A stretch of DNA of 64,000 nucleotides, from contig DCJK01000023.1 of assembly GCA_002320005.1 (NCBI GenBank), positions 42,746 to 106,745 on the forward strand, read 5' to 3'. The notes beneath the pieces are model-generated. The model was not told the origin of the DNA, did no database searches, and saw only the letters and a program-made list of their open reading frames with translations. Position 1 is the stretch's first letter. Every line of letters starts with the position of its first letter. The translations under genes and the position numbers were made by a program. Shown here one piece after another: positions 52,167 through 61,621 of the stretch. This DNA is from Firmicutes bacterium UBA1702. GTDB taxonomy: Bacteria; Bacillota; Clostridia; Peptostreptococcales; Anaerovoracaceae.

Positions 52167-52345
52167 CCTGGGTTATTCGTTGAGGAATCATAATTGAACC
52201 TACAGCACTTAAATGGGAATTCGGAGTTTTCGAAACGTTATGTCAGGCCTTCGGAGCAGAGGAAGACAGAGGTTAGAAACAGAGTACCCACCTATCATTG
52301 AGATAGGGAATCAATTATCTCCTTGACGGTACCCCGGGTATCAAA
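52167..52345 (+). ncRNA. ssrS: Structured RNA, probably 6S RNA
   Basis: About 180 bases between its own promoter and a strong terminator, without a plausible ORF. The ends pair (CCTGGG at 52167-52172 with CCCGGG at 52333-52338), followed by ATAATTGA (from 52190) with TCAATTAT (from 52311). The 3' side of the next internal opening holds a small CCTATC/GATAGG hairpin, and AACCT/AGGTT closes the distal arm. A long rod with a central bubble, one hairpin on its 3' side, and a terminal arm is the 6S layout, which mimics an open promoter and binds sigma-70 polymerase. A cis-regulatory leader for the following FNT gene is the alternative. Confidence 0.55.
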
Positions 52346-52348
52346 ATT

Positions 52349-52374
52349 CCAACAGCTCAGCCTGTTGGTTTTTT
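52349..52374 (+). terminator. Terminator of the structured RNA
   Basis: CCAACAG/CTGTTGG (52349-52355 with 52362-52368), six-base loop, six T. Confidence 0.88.
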
Positions 52375-52410
52375 ATAGTAACAAAAAGAAAAGGTAAGGT
52401 ATTAGTAATT

Positions 52411-53247
52411 ATGAATCATTTAAAACCGGCGGATATTCTGGAAGCGTCGGTAAGCGCAGGGGTTGCCAAAGGCAACGGATCATTCAGTAAATTATTTATA
52501 ATGGGAATAATGGCGGGAGCATACATAGCTTTTGCAGGCACGGCATCCAACATGGGAGGCTTTAACCTGCTGATGTCGCCTGAAACCTATGGTCTGGGAA
52601 GGCTTCTGGCCGGAACCATCTTCTCCGGAGGCCTCGTACTAGTCACTCTCGCAGGTGCAGAACTGTTTACGGGAAACAGCCTTATTACCCTGGCTGTTCT
52701 GGAAAAGAAGACTACGGTTTCCAAGATGCTCAGAAACTGGGTAATAGTGTACATAGCAAATTTTATAGGAAGTTTTATCATCGTATGGATGGTATGGAAG
52801 ACAGGAATGTTTTCTGCAGGAGATAACATGCTTGGAGCATTTACCGTAAAAGTAGCTGCAGGAAAAGTAAATATGGAGTTTTTTCAATGTATGCTTTCCG
52901 GAATATTATGTAACTGGCTTGTATGTCTTGCAGTATGGTGCGCTACCGGGGCCGATTCTACTATAGGTAAGATTTTCTCGGTTTTTTTCCCTATATGGAT
53001 GTTCGTAACCGGAGGATTTGAGCACAGTGTTGCCAATATGTATTTTATACCTGCAGGCATACTGGCTTCTTCAAACACGCATTTCATATCACTTTCGGGT
53101 GTAAGTGCCGAAGCATTGTCAAATCTGACCTGGAAGGGAATGTTTTTAAACAATCTTCTCCCTGTAACCATAGGAAATATTATAGGTGGCATCATATTTG
53201 TAGCATTAGGATACTGGTTTGTTCTTAAAAGGAGTGAAAAAAACTAA
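52411..53247 (+). CDS. FNT-family formate/nitrite transporter
   Basis: Pentameric channel-like carrier for formate, nitrite or related anions. 278 aa with six helices. The family motifs FAGTASNMGGFNLLMS-like (helix 2) and AGAELFTGNSLI (helix 3, from about residue 87) are present, as is the late VTIGNIIGGIIFV. Formate export fits fermentation. The following OPT gene starts at the base after its stop, so the two are co-transcribed. The ribosome binding site is weak. Confidence 0.92.
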   Translation: MNHLKPADILEASVSAGVAKGNGSFSKLFIMGIMAGAYIAFAGTASNMGGFNLLMSPETYGLGRLLAGTIFSGGLVLVTLAGAELFTGNSLITLAVLEKKTTVSKMLRNWVIVYIANFIGSFIIVWMVWKTGMFSAGDNMLGAFTVKVAAGKVNMEFFQCMLSGILCNWLVCLAVWCATGADSTIGKIFSVFFPIWMFVTGGFEHSVANMYFIPAGILASSNTHFISLSGVSAEALSNLTWKGMFLNNLLPVTIGNIIGGIIFVALGYWFVLKRSEKN

Positions 53248-54852
53248 ATGGATAAGCAACTTACTGTAAGGGGCCTCGTAATAGGAGCTGTAGGCAGCAT
53301 TATTCTCACCATGAGTTCCATGTTCATAGCGCTTAAACTCAGTTCTGTTCCATGGCCCATCATGTTTGTGGTACTTGTCTCCATGTTCGTACTGAAAGTT
53401 TGCGGAAAAACCAATCTTCAGGAGATAAATGTGACGCAGACGGCCATGTCTGCAGGAGCTATGGTGGCAGGAGGTCTTGCATTTACCATACCCGGCATTT
53501 GGATGCTTAATCCGGATGCAGATATAAGCTTCGCACAACTTCTTGCAGTAACGTTGGGAGGAGTTGTTCTGGGGCTGATTTTTACGGCCCTTTTCAGAAA
53601 GTACTTTATAGAGACAAAAGAACTGCCCTTTGCAATGGGACAAGCAGCTGCAGCTACGCTGGAAGTCAGCGACAGAGGCTCGAAAAAAGTCGCACTGCTG
53701 TTTGTTTCCATGGCGGCAGCAGGTTTGTTTACATATCTGAGAGACTGGAAGATGAAAATAACTTCTACCATAATCAGCGCAAAAACTGCAGCATACGGTT
53801 CATATGCCGGCATCTGGTTGTCCCCTATGCTTATATCCATCGGATACATAATAGGTCCCGTTGTAATAGGCGTCTGGTTCCTGGGTGCTCTTATCGGAGA
53901 CTTCGGTATTCTTATCGGCGGAGTTGAGATGGGACTGTGGGATTCGGCAACAGCAGCTGATATAAAGGCATCTCTGGGAATAGGCCTTATGGTAGGCACA
54001 GGTATAGGAATTCTGGTAAAAGGAATTATACCTAAAGCAAAAGATATATTCGGATCCATGTTTTCAAAGGAACAAAAAGGAGACTGCTTTATCAATATGC
54101 GCTGGGCTCCGTTTGTAATGATAGCTCTGGCCTTTATTTTTACAGTACTCACCGATATGGGGCCGGTGGCATCTGTTATTACAATCCTGGGCGCCTGGCT
54201 TACCACATCAATGTCTGCTCAATGCGTGGGACAGTCAGGAATAAACCCTATGGAAATATTCGGAATCATAATTCTTATTGCAGCCAAGGCATTTTCCGGC
54301 ATCGGAGAAGTTGAAAGCTTCTTTGTGGCAGCCGTGGTAGCTGTTGCATGCGGCCTCGTAGGAGATGTGATGAATGATTTCAAAGCAGGATATATTCTTA
54401 AAACAAATCCTAAAGCTCAGTGGATTGCAGAGGTTGTAGGAGGCCTTGTGGGCGGGGTTGTTTCGGTATGCATCCTTTTTGTAATTTTAAAAGCATACGG
54501 AGGAGAAGCTTTCGGAAGCGAAATGTTTCCTGCAGCCCAGGCATCTGCAGTTGCGGCCATGGTAGGAGGAATATCACACATGCCTGCTTTTGTCATAGGA
54601 CTGATTGCAGCAACTGTGCTTTACTGCGTGAATTTCCCTGTCATAACATTAGGACTTGGCGTATATCTTCCATTTTACCTTTCGGCAACGGCAGCAATAG
54701 GGGGCGCCATAAGATTTCTGGCTGACAAGCTTGCTCCGTCTTTTGAAAAAGACGGTAAAGGTACGATAATTGCTTCGGGACTGCTTGGAGGAGAATCCAT
54801 CGTTGGAGTTATTATAGCCATGTATTGCGCATATCAGATTATAAAATATTAA
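53248..54852 (+). CDS. OPT-family oligopeptide/metal-chelate transporter
   Basis: 534-aa membrane protein with about fourteen helices. The OPT/YSL pattern is seen in the opening RGLVIGAVGSIILTMSSMFI, the segment EINVTQTAMSAGAMVAGGL, ELPFAMGQAAAATLEV, and the late GDVMNDFKAGYILKTNPKAQ. Bacterial members are thought to import oligopeptides or metal-chelating compounds; the substrate here is unknown. Translation is probably coupled to the FNT gene because start and stop are adjacent. Confidence 0.9.
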   Translation: MDKQLTVRGLVIGAVGSIILTMSSMFIALKLSSVPWPIMFVVLVSMFVLKVCGKTNLQEINVTQTAMSAGAMVAGGLAFTIPGIWMLNPDADISFAQLLAVTLGGVVLGLIFTALFRKYFIETKELPFAMGQAAAATLEVSDRGSKKVALLFVSMAAAGLFTYLRDWKMKITSTIISAKTAAYGSYAGIWLSPMLISIGYIIGPVVIGVWFLGALIGDFGILIGGVEMGLWDSATAADIKASLGIGLMVGTGIGILVKGIIPKAKDIFGSMFSKEQKGDCFINMRWAPFVMIALAFIFTVLTDMGPVASVITILGAWLTTSMSAQCVGQSGINPMEIFGIIILIAAKAFSGIGEVESFFVAAVVAVACGLVGDVMNDFKAGYILKTNPKAQWIAEVVGGLVGGVVSVCILFVILKAYGGEAFGSEMFPAAQASAVAAMVGGISHMPAFVIGLIAATVLYCVNFPVITLGLGVYLPFYLSATAAIGGAIRFLADKLAPSFEKDGKGTIIASGLLGGESIVGVIIAMYCAYQIIKY

Positions 54853-54867
54853 GACAGGCGGAGGAAC

Positions 54868-57510
54868 ATGAGAGAAAGAATTGTTATAATTGACGGCAAC
54901 AGCCTGATAAACAGGGCATTCTATGCTATGCAGCGGCCCATGATAACCAGAGAGGGAATATATACCCAGGGTATATATGGCTTTCTTAACATGCTGCAGA
55001 AGATAGAGAGTGACTATGAGCCAGAATACATGACAGTTGCTTTTGACATGAAGGCACCTACATTCAGGCATCTGGAATATGAGGAATATAAAGCCGGAAG
55101 AAAAGCCATGCCTCCGGAGCTTGTCATGCAGATGCCTATCATGAAAGACGTGTTAAAGGCTTTAAACATTTCGGTCCTGGAGATGGAAGGGTATGAAGCA
55201 GATGATATTATAGGAACCGTTGCGCGGGTTGCTGAAAGCGCAGGTCTTAGTGTGCTTATTATAACAGGAGACAGAGATGCCCTTCAGCTGGTTACGGATT
55301 CGGTAAATGTTCTCATAACAAAAAAAGGAATTACAGATTTTGAATTATATGATCCTGCTAAAATGCAGGAAAGATATGGATTGACGCCTGAAGAGTTCAT
55401 AGACCTGAAAGGCCTTATGGGTGACAGCTCGGACAATATTCCGGGGATACCGGGTGTGGGCGAAAAAACCGGTATAAAACTTTTAAAACAATTCGGGAGC
55501 ATAGAAAATATGCTGGCCGGGACTCAGGAAATTTCTTCTGAAAAGCTGAGAACAAAAATTGAAGAAAATGCACAGCTTGCCATAATGAGCAAACGACTTG
55601 CAACTATAAATGTCAATGTACCCATAGATGTAAGGCTTGATGAAATGAAAACCGAAGATCCGGATTATGATAAACTTATTGAGCTTTATACAAAACTGGA
55701 ATTCAACAGTTTCCTTAAAAAGCTTAAAATTTCTCATAAAAATAATATTGAAGAGATAAAGCCTGCTGCTGCAGAAAAGATTATAATCAGAGAAACTCAG
55801 CAGCTTGATCTTCTGGACAGCCTCAGCGGAGAAGTATATATCAAGGTTTTTGGAGACAAAAATCATATCAACGAGCCTTTTGTTGAAGGTATATTTCTGG
55901 AAGATGAAAGCAGAGCGTTTCTTGTTGATGTTGGATCTGTGTCACTGATATCAGCTGTGGATAAACTCAGCAGCCTTGTCTTAAAACTTGTCGGACATGA
56001 TATCAAAGATGATCTGTATTCCCTGATATATTATGGGTTTAAGAACTTTACGGTTGCTTTTGACACTGCAGTAGCGGAATATGTTCTGGATCCGTCAAGG
56101 AGCAGATACGATCTTAAAACTCTTGCTCTGGAGAAGCTGAAGGTTGATATAGACGACGATTCTGAAAACAGCCAGCAGATTGACATGTTTACTGACAGCT
56201 GCACACATATGTCAGACCGCGGACTTAAATTGGCATCAGTGGTAAAACTGCTGGAAGAAGCTGCAAAAGAAGACATTGAATTCAATGATCTTGCCAAAGT
56301 TTTTTATGAGACGGAATTGCCTCTTATAGAAGTTCTTGCATCTATGGAAGTGGAAGGAATCAAGGTGAACAGAGATTTTCTTGAAAACTTCGGCATAGAG
56401 CTTAAAGAAAAAATACAAAGACTTGAAGAAAAAATATACGGTTATGCTGGAAAAACTTTTAATATAAACTCCCCTATGCAGCTTGGCAATGTCCTTTTTG
56501 AAGATTTGGGGCTGCCATATGGAAAGAAAACAAAAAGAGGGTATGGAACCGGCGCCGATATTCTCGAAAAAATCAAGGACAAACACCCCATCGTTCCTGC
56601 CGTCCTTGAATACAGAAATTTTACTAAGCTTAACTCGACATATATAGAAGGAATGAAACCTCTTATAGGTCTTGACGGAAAGATAAGAGCGCATTTTCAA
56701 CAGACTGTTACTGCTACGGGCAGAATAAGCTGTACCGAACCGAATCTTCAGAACATCCCCATCAGACAAGAGCCGGGAAGAACTCTTAGAAAAGCGTTTA
56801 CTGCTGACGATGAGAAGCATATTCTTATCGGCGCTGACTATTCTCAGATAGAACTGAGAGTTCTGGCACACCTTTCTGAGGATGAGGAGCTTATTGCTGC
56901 TTTCAACCGCGGTGATGATATTCACAGACTTACTGCCTCCAGAGTGCTGGGAATACCTTTTGATGAGGTTACTCCTGAGGAGAGAGGCAGAGCGAAAGCG
57001 GTTAATTTTGGAGTAATATATGGCATGAGCGGATTCGGCCTCAGTGAAGAGCTTAATATCACCAGAAAAGAGGCGGAAAATTATATCCGCGATTATTTCG
57101 ACAAACACAGAAAAGTAAAAGAATATATGGACACTCAGATATCATTGTGCAGGGAAAAGGGATTCTCGGAAACGATTCTCGGAAGAAAGAGGCCTATTCA
57201 CGAGATAGGCGCCGCTTCATACATGGTGAGACAACTGGGCGAAAGACTTGCAATGAACAGCCCTATTCAGGGGAGTGCTGCCGATATAATAAAAGTGGCG
57301 ATGATAAAGGTGTTCCACAATCTGAAAGAGAACTGTCCGCAGGCAAAGCTGATTCTTCAGGTACATGATGAACTGATACTGTCTGTTCCGGAAAATGAAG
57401 CGGAAAAGGCCGCAGAAATTCTCAAGGAGAGCATGGAGGGAGCAGTTAAACTTTCAGTAAAACTTGTTGCAGAAGTAAATAGAGCATATAACTGGTATGA
57501 TTTAAAATGA
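54868..57510 (+). CDS. polA: DNA polymerase I
   Basis: Fills gaps and removes RNA primers. 880 aa. Residues 1-290 are the 5'-3' exonuclease (IDGNSLINRAFYA, then ITGDRDALQLV and GDSSDNIPGIPGVGEKTG). The middle domain (about 300-465) lacks the DxE motif of proofreading exonucleases, so 3'-5' exonuclease activity is probably absent, as in Bacillus and Thermus enzymes. The polymerase has motif A DYSQIELRVLAHLSEDEEL, motif B RAKAVNFGVIYGMSGFG and motif C QVHDELIL. It overlaps coaE by four bases. Confidence 0.97.
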   Translation: MRERIVIIDGNSLINRAFYAMQRPMITREGIYTQGIYGFLNMLQKIESDYEPEYMTVAFDMKAPTFRHLEYEEYKAGRKAMPPELVMQMPIMKDVLKALNISVLEMEGYEADDIIGTVARVAESAGLSVLIITGDRDALQLVTDSVNVLITKKGITDFELYDPAKMQERYGLTPEEFIDLKGLMGDSSDNIPGIPGVGEKTGIKLLKQFGSIENMLAGTQEISSEKLRTKIEENAQLAIMSKRLATINVNVPIDVRLDEMKTEDPDYDKLIELYTKLEFNSFLKKLKISHKNNIEEIKPAAAEKIIIRETQQLDLLDSLSGEVYIKVFGDKNHINEPFVEGIFLEDESRAFLVDVGSVSLISAVDKLSSLVLKLVGHDIKDDLYSLIYYGFKNFTVAFDTAVAEYVLDPSRSRYDLKTLALEKLKVDIDDDSENSQQIDMFTDSCTHMSDRGLKLASVVKLLEEAAKEDIEFNDLAKVFYETELPLIEVLASMEVEGIKVNRDFLENFGIELKEKIQRLEEKIYGYAGKTFNINSPMQLGNVLFEDLGLPYGKKTKRGYGTGADILEKIKDKHPIVPAVLEYRNFTKLNSTYIEGMKPLIGLDGKIRAHFQQTVTATGRISCTEPNLQNIPIRQEPGRTLRKAFTADDEKHILIGADYSQIELRVLAHLSEDEELIAAFNRGDDIHRLTASRVLGIPFDEVTPEERGRAKAVNFGVIYGMSGFGLSEELNITRKEAENYIRDYFDKHRKVKEYMDTQISLCREKGFSETILGRKRPIHEIGAASYMVRQLGERLAMNSPIQGSAADIIKVAMIKVFHNLKENCPQAKLILQVHDELILSVPENEAEKAAEILKESMEGAVKLSVKLVAEVNRAYNWYDLK

Positions 57511-58115
57511 CTATGAAGATAATAGGGCTTACAGGAGGTATAGGAACCGGAAAATCAACGGTTTCCGATTATCTGAAGAAAAATGGGTGCATGATCATTG
57601 ATGCCGATGAAATTTCCAGAAAAATGACGGCCAAAGGTGCGCCTGCGCTTGCAGTCATCAAAAAAACTTTCGGAGACAGATACGTATCCGCAGATGGTGA
57701 GCTTGACAGAAAGGCTCTTGGAGATCTGGTTTTTGGTGATTCCGAAAAGCTGGGAATCCTTCAAAACATAATAACAGAAAAAGTGATAGATGAAACAAAA
57801 TGCAGGCTCAAAACCTTATCTGACACAAAATATGACGGAATTATTGTGCTGGATGCACCCCTTTTGTATGAATGCAATATGGATGACATAGCAGATGAAA
57901 ACTGGCTGGTAAAATCCGATAACGAAGTAAGAATAGAAAGGGTTGCGGCCAGAGATAACCTGACCAGAGATCAGATAATGGCTCGCATTGACAATCAGAT
58001 GTCTCAAAGGGAAAAAGAAAAGCGCAGTGATTATATAATAGATAACTCGGGGACTCTTGACGAATTATATAAGCAGATAGATTCTCTGCTTGAAAGGATT
58101 AGAGATGAAATTTAA
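57507..58115 (+). CDS. coaE: Dephospho-CoA kinase
   Basis: Last step of coenzyme A synthesis: phosphorylates the ribose 3'-OH of dephospho-CoA. 202 aa with P-loop GLTGGIGTGKST and the CoA-binding region DADEISR and VLDAPLLYE. The ATG at 57507 overlaps the polA stop (ATGA), while a second at 57513 gives the commoner MKIIGLTGG start; either is possible. polA-coaE linkage is usual in Firmicutes. Confidence 0.95.
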   Translation: MTMKIIGLTGGIGTGKSTVSDYLKKNGCMIIDADEISRKMTAKGAPALAVIKKTFGDRYVSADGELDRKALGDLVFGDSEKLGILQNIITEKVIDETKCRLKTLSDTKYDGIIVLDAPLLYECNMDDIADENWLVKSDNEVRIERVAARDNLTRDQIMARIDNQMSQREKEKRSDYIIDNSGTLDELYKQIDSLLERIRDEI

Positions 58116-59775
58116 CAAGTCTGAAATTTTGGAATCCAAGGCCGCAGTATTTTTTAAAAAATACTGGCTTTACATTACAGTAGTTGCAGCAGTGATAATT
58201 GTTGCCGTTTCTTCGGTTAAATTGTACAGAGAGGAAGTTCTGGATATAGATCCCAATGTGCAGTATGAGACACAGAACACCCTTTACTTTGCATCTGCCG
58301 GAATTGATACGCTTAACCCTATTGTGTCAAAATCCGAAGACACATATTATATTTCAAAACTGATTTATAACAGCCTGTTTGATTATGATGAAAACTTGGG
58401 AGCAGTATGTGAACTGGCTGAGAGCTATAGCGTGGATACCGAAAAGGCATATATAGATATAAAGCTTAAGGATGGCATAAAATGGCAGGATGGAACGCAG
58501 CTCACGGCTAAAGACGTAAGTTTTACAGTTGATGCGATTCAGTCCTACGGCTCAGGAGGAATATATTATAAACAGGCATCCAAAATCTATAGCGTAAATG
58601 TAAAAGACAGTCTCAATCTCAGAATTTACTTCAGAAATAACTATAATTGTTCTTTGGATGACCTGACTTTTCCTATTCTGCCCAGCAGCAAATATTCATA
58701 TTCAGGAAAACTGATCAGTGATACCGATGGATTTATTCCTATGGGTACAGGGCAATACAAATATTCATCATATCAGCCTTCAAAGGAACTGTCGCTTGTG
58801 CCCAATGAAGGATATTATTCTACAAAAGCATCAAATAACATCATATTTACTATTTTGCCAAGCAAAGATTACGCATCAAATATGATGGAAATACAAACAG
58901 TCTCGTGCTATGCCGACAAAAGTTCTCAGCGCAAGTCCTTGGTAGCAGATAAAGAACTGACCATGTATAATGTGGTATCTAATGATGTTGACTTTATGGT
59001 ATTTAATACATCAAAAAAGATTTTCAAAAACAGCGCTATGCGGCAGGCTGTGTGCTATGCGATGGACTACAATGAAATATTAAAAAGCGGATATATGGAA
59101 GACGGTGTCCTTTCTGACACCTTATATTATCCAGGATTCCTTGGGACAGCGGAGGACAGCAGATACTATGAAGGCGACAGAGAGAAAGCCAGAGAACTTC
59201 TGAAAGATGAAGGGTATCAGGACAAGGATCTTAACGGAAGGCTGGAAGACGAAGAGGGCAATGACATTGATCAGATCGTAATTCTTGTAAACAGCAACAA
59301 TGCCAACAGAATTGCTGCGGCGAAGATTCTGGAAAACGACCTTGAGGAAGTGGGTTTCAGCGTGGTGACTCACTCTGTCTCCTGGGATGAATATAACAGC
59401 CGGATCAAAGCAAAGGATTTCGACATCCTGTTAACCGGATACGAAATCGAAGCCTCTTACGATTTACGGGAATTCTTTAACGGAAAGAGTCCGTGGGGAT
59501 ATATGAATACAGAGATTCTTTCTAAAGTTCAGGAACTTGACAGAATTCACACTGCGGAAGAATATAAAGAAGCATTTAAAGAAATAAAAGAACTTATGCT
59601 GGAAGATGCAACGTACAGCGTATTGTGCTATAAATATATGGGAATGGTGTGCGTAAACAGCTTCGAAATGCCGCAGCTTCCGATGTTTAATGATATATAT
59701 AAAAATTGTTATACATGGTCATGGAAAAAAGAGATTAAAACCGAAAAAGCAGAAGACTCAGACAAAAGTGAATAA
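58105..59775 (+). CDS. Membrane-anchored family 5 solute-binding protein
   Basis: 556-aa extracellular protein of the peptide/nickel-binding SBP_bac_5 type. Instead of a lipoprotein signal it has an uncleaved N-terminal helix (YWLYITVVAAVIIVAVSSVKLY, about residues 22-43). The family opening LYFASAGIDTLNPIVSKSED and the pattern GIKWQDGTQLTAKDVSFTVD are clear. The ATG at 58105, after gaaagga, overlaps coaE by eleven bases. No ABC permease or ATPase is nearby, so it may serve a distant transporter or act as a sensor. A terminator ends the polA-coaE-SBP unit. Confidence 0.88.
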   Translation: MKFNKSEILESKAAVFFKKYWLYITVVAAVIIVAVSSVKLYREEVLDIDPNVQYETQNTLYFASAGIDTLNPIVSKSEDTYYISKLIYNSLFDYDENLGAVCELAESYSVDTEKAYIDIKLKDGIKWQDGTQLTAKDVSFTVDAIQSYGSGGIYYKQASKIYSVNVKDSLNLRIYFRNNYNCSLDDLTFPILPSSKYSYSGKLISDTDGFIPMGTGQYKYSSYQPSKELSLVPNEGYYSTKASNNIIFTILPSKDYASNMMEIQTVSCYADKSSQRKSLVADKELTMYNVVSNDVDFMVFNTSKKIFKNSAMRQAVCYAMDYNEILKSGYMEDGVLSDTLYYPGFLGTAEDSRYYEGDREKARELLKDEGYQDKDLNGRLEDEEGNDIDQIVILVNSNNANRIAAAKILENDLEEVGFSVVTHSVSWDEYNSRIKAKDFDILLTGYEIEASYDLREFFNGKSPWGYMNTEILSKVQELDRIHTAEEYKEAFKEIKELMLEDATYSVLCYKYMGMVCVNSFEMPQLPMFNDIYKNCYTWSWKKEIKTEKAEDSDKSE

Positions 59776-59790
59776 ATAAGAGAATCTTAC

Positions 59791-59824
59791 AAAAAGTCCC
59801 GAGGTATCTGCCTCGGGACTTTTT
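59791..59824. terminator. Bidirectional terminator after the SBP gene
   Basis: Perfect 14-pair stem AAAAAGTCCCGAGG with CCTCGGGACTTTTT (59791-59804 with 59811-59824), loop TATCTG, between convergent genes. Confidence 0.95.
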
Positions 59825-59833
59825 AGTAAAAAT

Positions 59834-60796
59834 TTATCTGGTTGAAATAATTTCTTTGAAGAGTTCTTTTGAGATGTTTCCGCCGGTAACTATCATTGCG
59901 GTTTTCTTGCCTTCAAAGAGATGACGATATCTCTTATATGCGGCATAAACAGAAGCACTGTCAGGCTCTGCAATGACCTTTTCATTCTGTGCCAGTTCGT
60001 AAACAGCCTGTCTTACCTCATCATCGGAGACAAGAAGAATGTCGTCAATGCATTCTGCTGCATTGTCAAAGGTATTCTTTGCACATCCTCCGATAAGGCT
60101 CTGCATTATTGCGTCTTCCGGTGCATCAAAGAATTTTGTCCAGACACCTGTTTTGAGATTTGTGGTAAGGGCAGGGGAGTTTTCTGGTTCTACACAGTAT
60201 ATCTTCACACCAGGTTTGGCCTGTCTCATATATGAGCCGTTAGCTATAGTGTTGCCGCCGCTTCCCTTTGGAATAAGAAGAACATCTATATCAGGCAGAT
60301 CCTGAAGTATTTCAAGAGCAATGGTTCCTGCACCGTAAAGACCTTCAACGTCTTCACGTGCATCTATTTTAACTATTCCTTTTTCCTCGAAAATAGCTTC
60401 TCCCAGACCGTTTGCTTCATCAAAAGAGTGACCGAAGTAGTGTATGTCCGCATCAAAACGTGTCATTTTCTCTAATTTAGGATTTGGTGTGTTTTCAGGA
60501 ACTACGATGAAAGGTTTGTCAAGATTCAGCAGTTTTGAAGCATAAGATACGCATACGCCCTGGTTTCCGGAAGATATGGTTCCATAGCCGTTTTTTAACT
60601 GCTCTTCGGTCAGAAGAGTCAACTTGCCGAGAACGCCTCTGATTTTAAAGCTCTTTACTACAGACTGTTCGCATTCCAGCTTCATGTAGGCTTCTGTATC
60701 GCCGTCGCTGAGATAGTAGCTTTTTTCCAGACGAGTTCTTGAAATATGATCCTTTATTCTGTCATAAGCTTCTTCGATGTGTTTAATGTTAATCAT
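59834..60796 (-). CDS. Threonine/serine dehydratase-like PLP enzyme (fold type II)
   Basis: 320-aa enzyme likely to deaminate threonine or serine to an oxo acid. The PLP Lys is in VVKSFKIRG, the substrate loop is SSGNQGVCVSYASK, and the phosphate-binding loop reads KGSGGNTIANG. No C-terminal ACT domain is present, so the catabolic (TdcB-like) or a related lyase role fits better than biosynthetic IlvA. The start at 60796 follows aaaggag. Single gene; other members of this fold (racemases, diaminopropionate-type lyases) cannot be ruled out. Confidence 0.85.
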   Translation of the reverse strand: MINIKHIEEAYDRIKDHISRTRLEKSYYLSDGDTEAYMKLECEQSVVKSFKIRGVLGKLTLLTEEQLKNGYGTISSGNQGVCVSYASKLLNLDKPFIVVPENTPNPKLEKMTRFDADIHYFGHSFDEANGLGEAIFEEKGIVKIDAREDVEGLYGAGTIALEILQDLPDIDVLLIPKGSGGNTIANGSYMRQAKPGVKIYCVEPENSPALTTNLKTGVWTKFFDAPEDAIMQSLIGGCAKNTFDNAAECIDDILLVSDDEVRQAVYELAQNEKVIAEPDSASVYAAYKRYRHLFEGKKTAMIVTGGNISKELFKEIISTR

Positions 60797-60933
60797 GATG
60801 ACTCCTTTAATAGATTATTGGTAGTAATTTATAGTTAAATGCTACCACAAAAACCATCAATTTACAACAGAAAGAAAGCTTGTAATAATAAATTTATAAA
60901 ATGAAAAGACTGACTAAATATATTAAAAAACAT

Positions 60934-60962
60934 TTGTAATAACTGAAGAAATATGCTATCAT
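60934..60962 (+). promoter_or_regulatory. Probable promoter of tRNA-Leu
   Basis: TTGTAA (60934-60939), 17-base spacer, TATCAT (60957-60962), ending 15 bases before the tRNA. Confidence 0.6.
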
Positions 60963-60977
60963 ATGTATATTGTTTAT

Positions 60978-61064
60978 GCCGGCGTGATGGAATTGGCAGA
61001 CGTGCAGGACTCAAAATCCTGTGGTGGCAACACCGTATGGGTTCGACCCCCATCGCCGGCACCA
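60978..61064 (+). tRNA. tRNA-Leu (anticodon CAA)
   Basis: 87-base class II tRNA with encoded CCA. Acceptor GCCGGCG (60978-60984) pairs with CGCCGGC (61054-61060). The anticodon stem CAGGA/TCCTG encloses loop CTCAAAA with anticodon CAA, reading UUG. A long variable arm (GGTGGCAACACC) and TTCGA T-loop are present. Confidence 0.97.
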
Positions 61065-61103
61065 TGCTGTTTAAGATATTAACTCGAGAGGAGAAAGTAA
61101 AGA

Positions 61104-61475
61104 ATGTCAAAAGAAGGTTTAATCAGCTTATTACCGTTACTTATTCTTATTGTCGCAATGTATTTTCTGATGATAAGACCTCAGAAGAAAAAAGATAAAG
61201 AAATCAAAGAGATGAGAAACAGCCTTCAGGTAGGGGATGAAATCGTTACTATCGGAGGCATCTGCGGTAAAATTGTAAAAACAAAGGAAGAAACCATTGT
61301 AATCCAGGTTGGTGCAGACAAAGTTAAATTTGAAATGATGAGATGGTCTGTTTCCACAGTGACAAGCAAGAGCCACAGAGCAAAAGAAGAAGAAGTAAGC
61401 GTTGAGGAAGAAGAAGTCAAGAAGGTTATGCCTAAAAAGCTCAAAAAGTCTTCTGATATTGACGAAGAAGAATAA
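61104..61475 (+). CDS. yajC: Preprotein translocase accessory subunit YajC
   Basis: Inner-membrane partner of SecDF and YidC. 123 aa: one N-terminal helix (LISLLPLLILIVAMYFLMI) followed by the RPQKKKDKEIKEMRNSLQVG hallmark and GDEIVTIGGICGKIV. The C-terminal 35 residues are acidic and Glu-rich, longer than in many homologues. ATG 61104 after gaggag. The transcript may start with the tRNA-Leu promoter 40 bases upstream. A terminator follows. Confidence 0.93.
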   Translation: MSKEGLISLLPLLILIVAMYFLMIRPQKKKDKEIKEMRNSLQVGDEIVTIGGICGKIVKTKEETIVIQVGADKVKFEMMRWSVSTVTSKSHRAKEEEVSVEEEEVKKVMPKKLKKSSDIDEEE

Positions 61476-61494
61476 TTCCACACATGTCAAAAAT

Positions 61495-61526
61495 AAAAAT
61501 GCCCATGCTCATGGGCATTTTTGTGT
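61495..61526 (+). terminator. Terminator after yajC
   Basis: AAAAATGCCCAT/ATGGGCATTTTT stem (61495-61506 with 61511-61522), loop GCTC, T-rich right flank. Confidence 0.9.
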
Positions 61527-61544
61527 TTTTTTTACAAAAAACTA

Positions 61545-61573
61545 TTGACAATTTTGGAGACAAGTGATAATCT
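61545..61573 (+). promoter_or_regulatory. Promoter of the methionine operon leader
   Basis: Perfect TTGACA (61545-61550), 17-base spacer, TAATCT (61568-61573) with extended TGA. It gives a leader of about 375 bases before metY. Confidence 0.8.
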
Positions 61574-61621
61574 TAACCTATAATTACTACTGAATTGATA
61601 GGTAATTAAAAAGGAGAAGTC

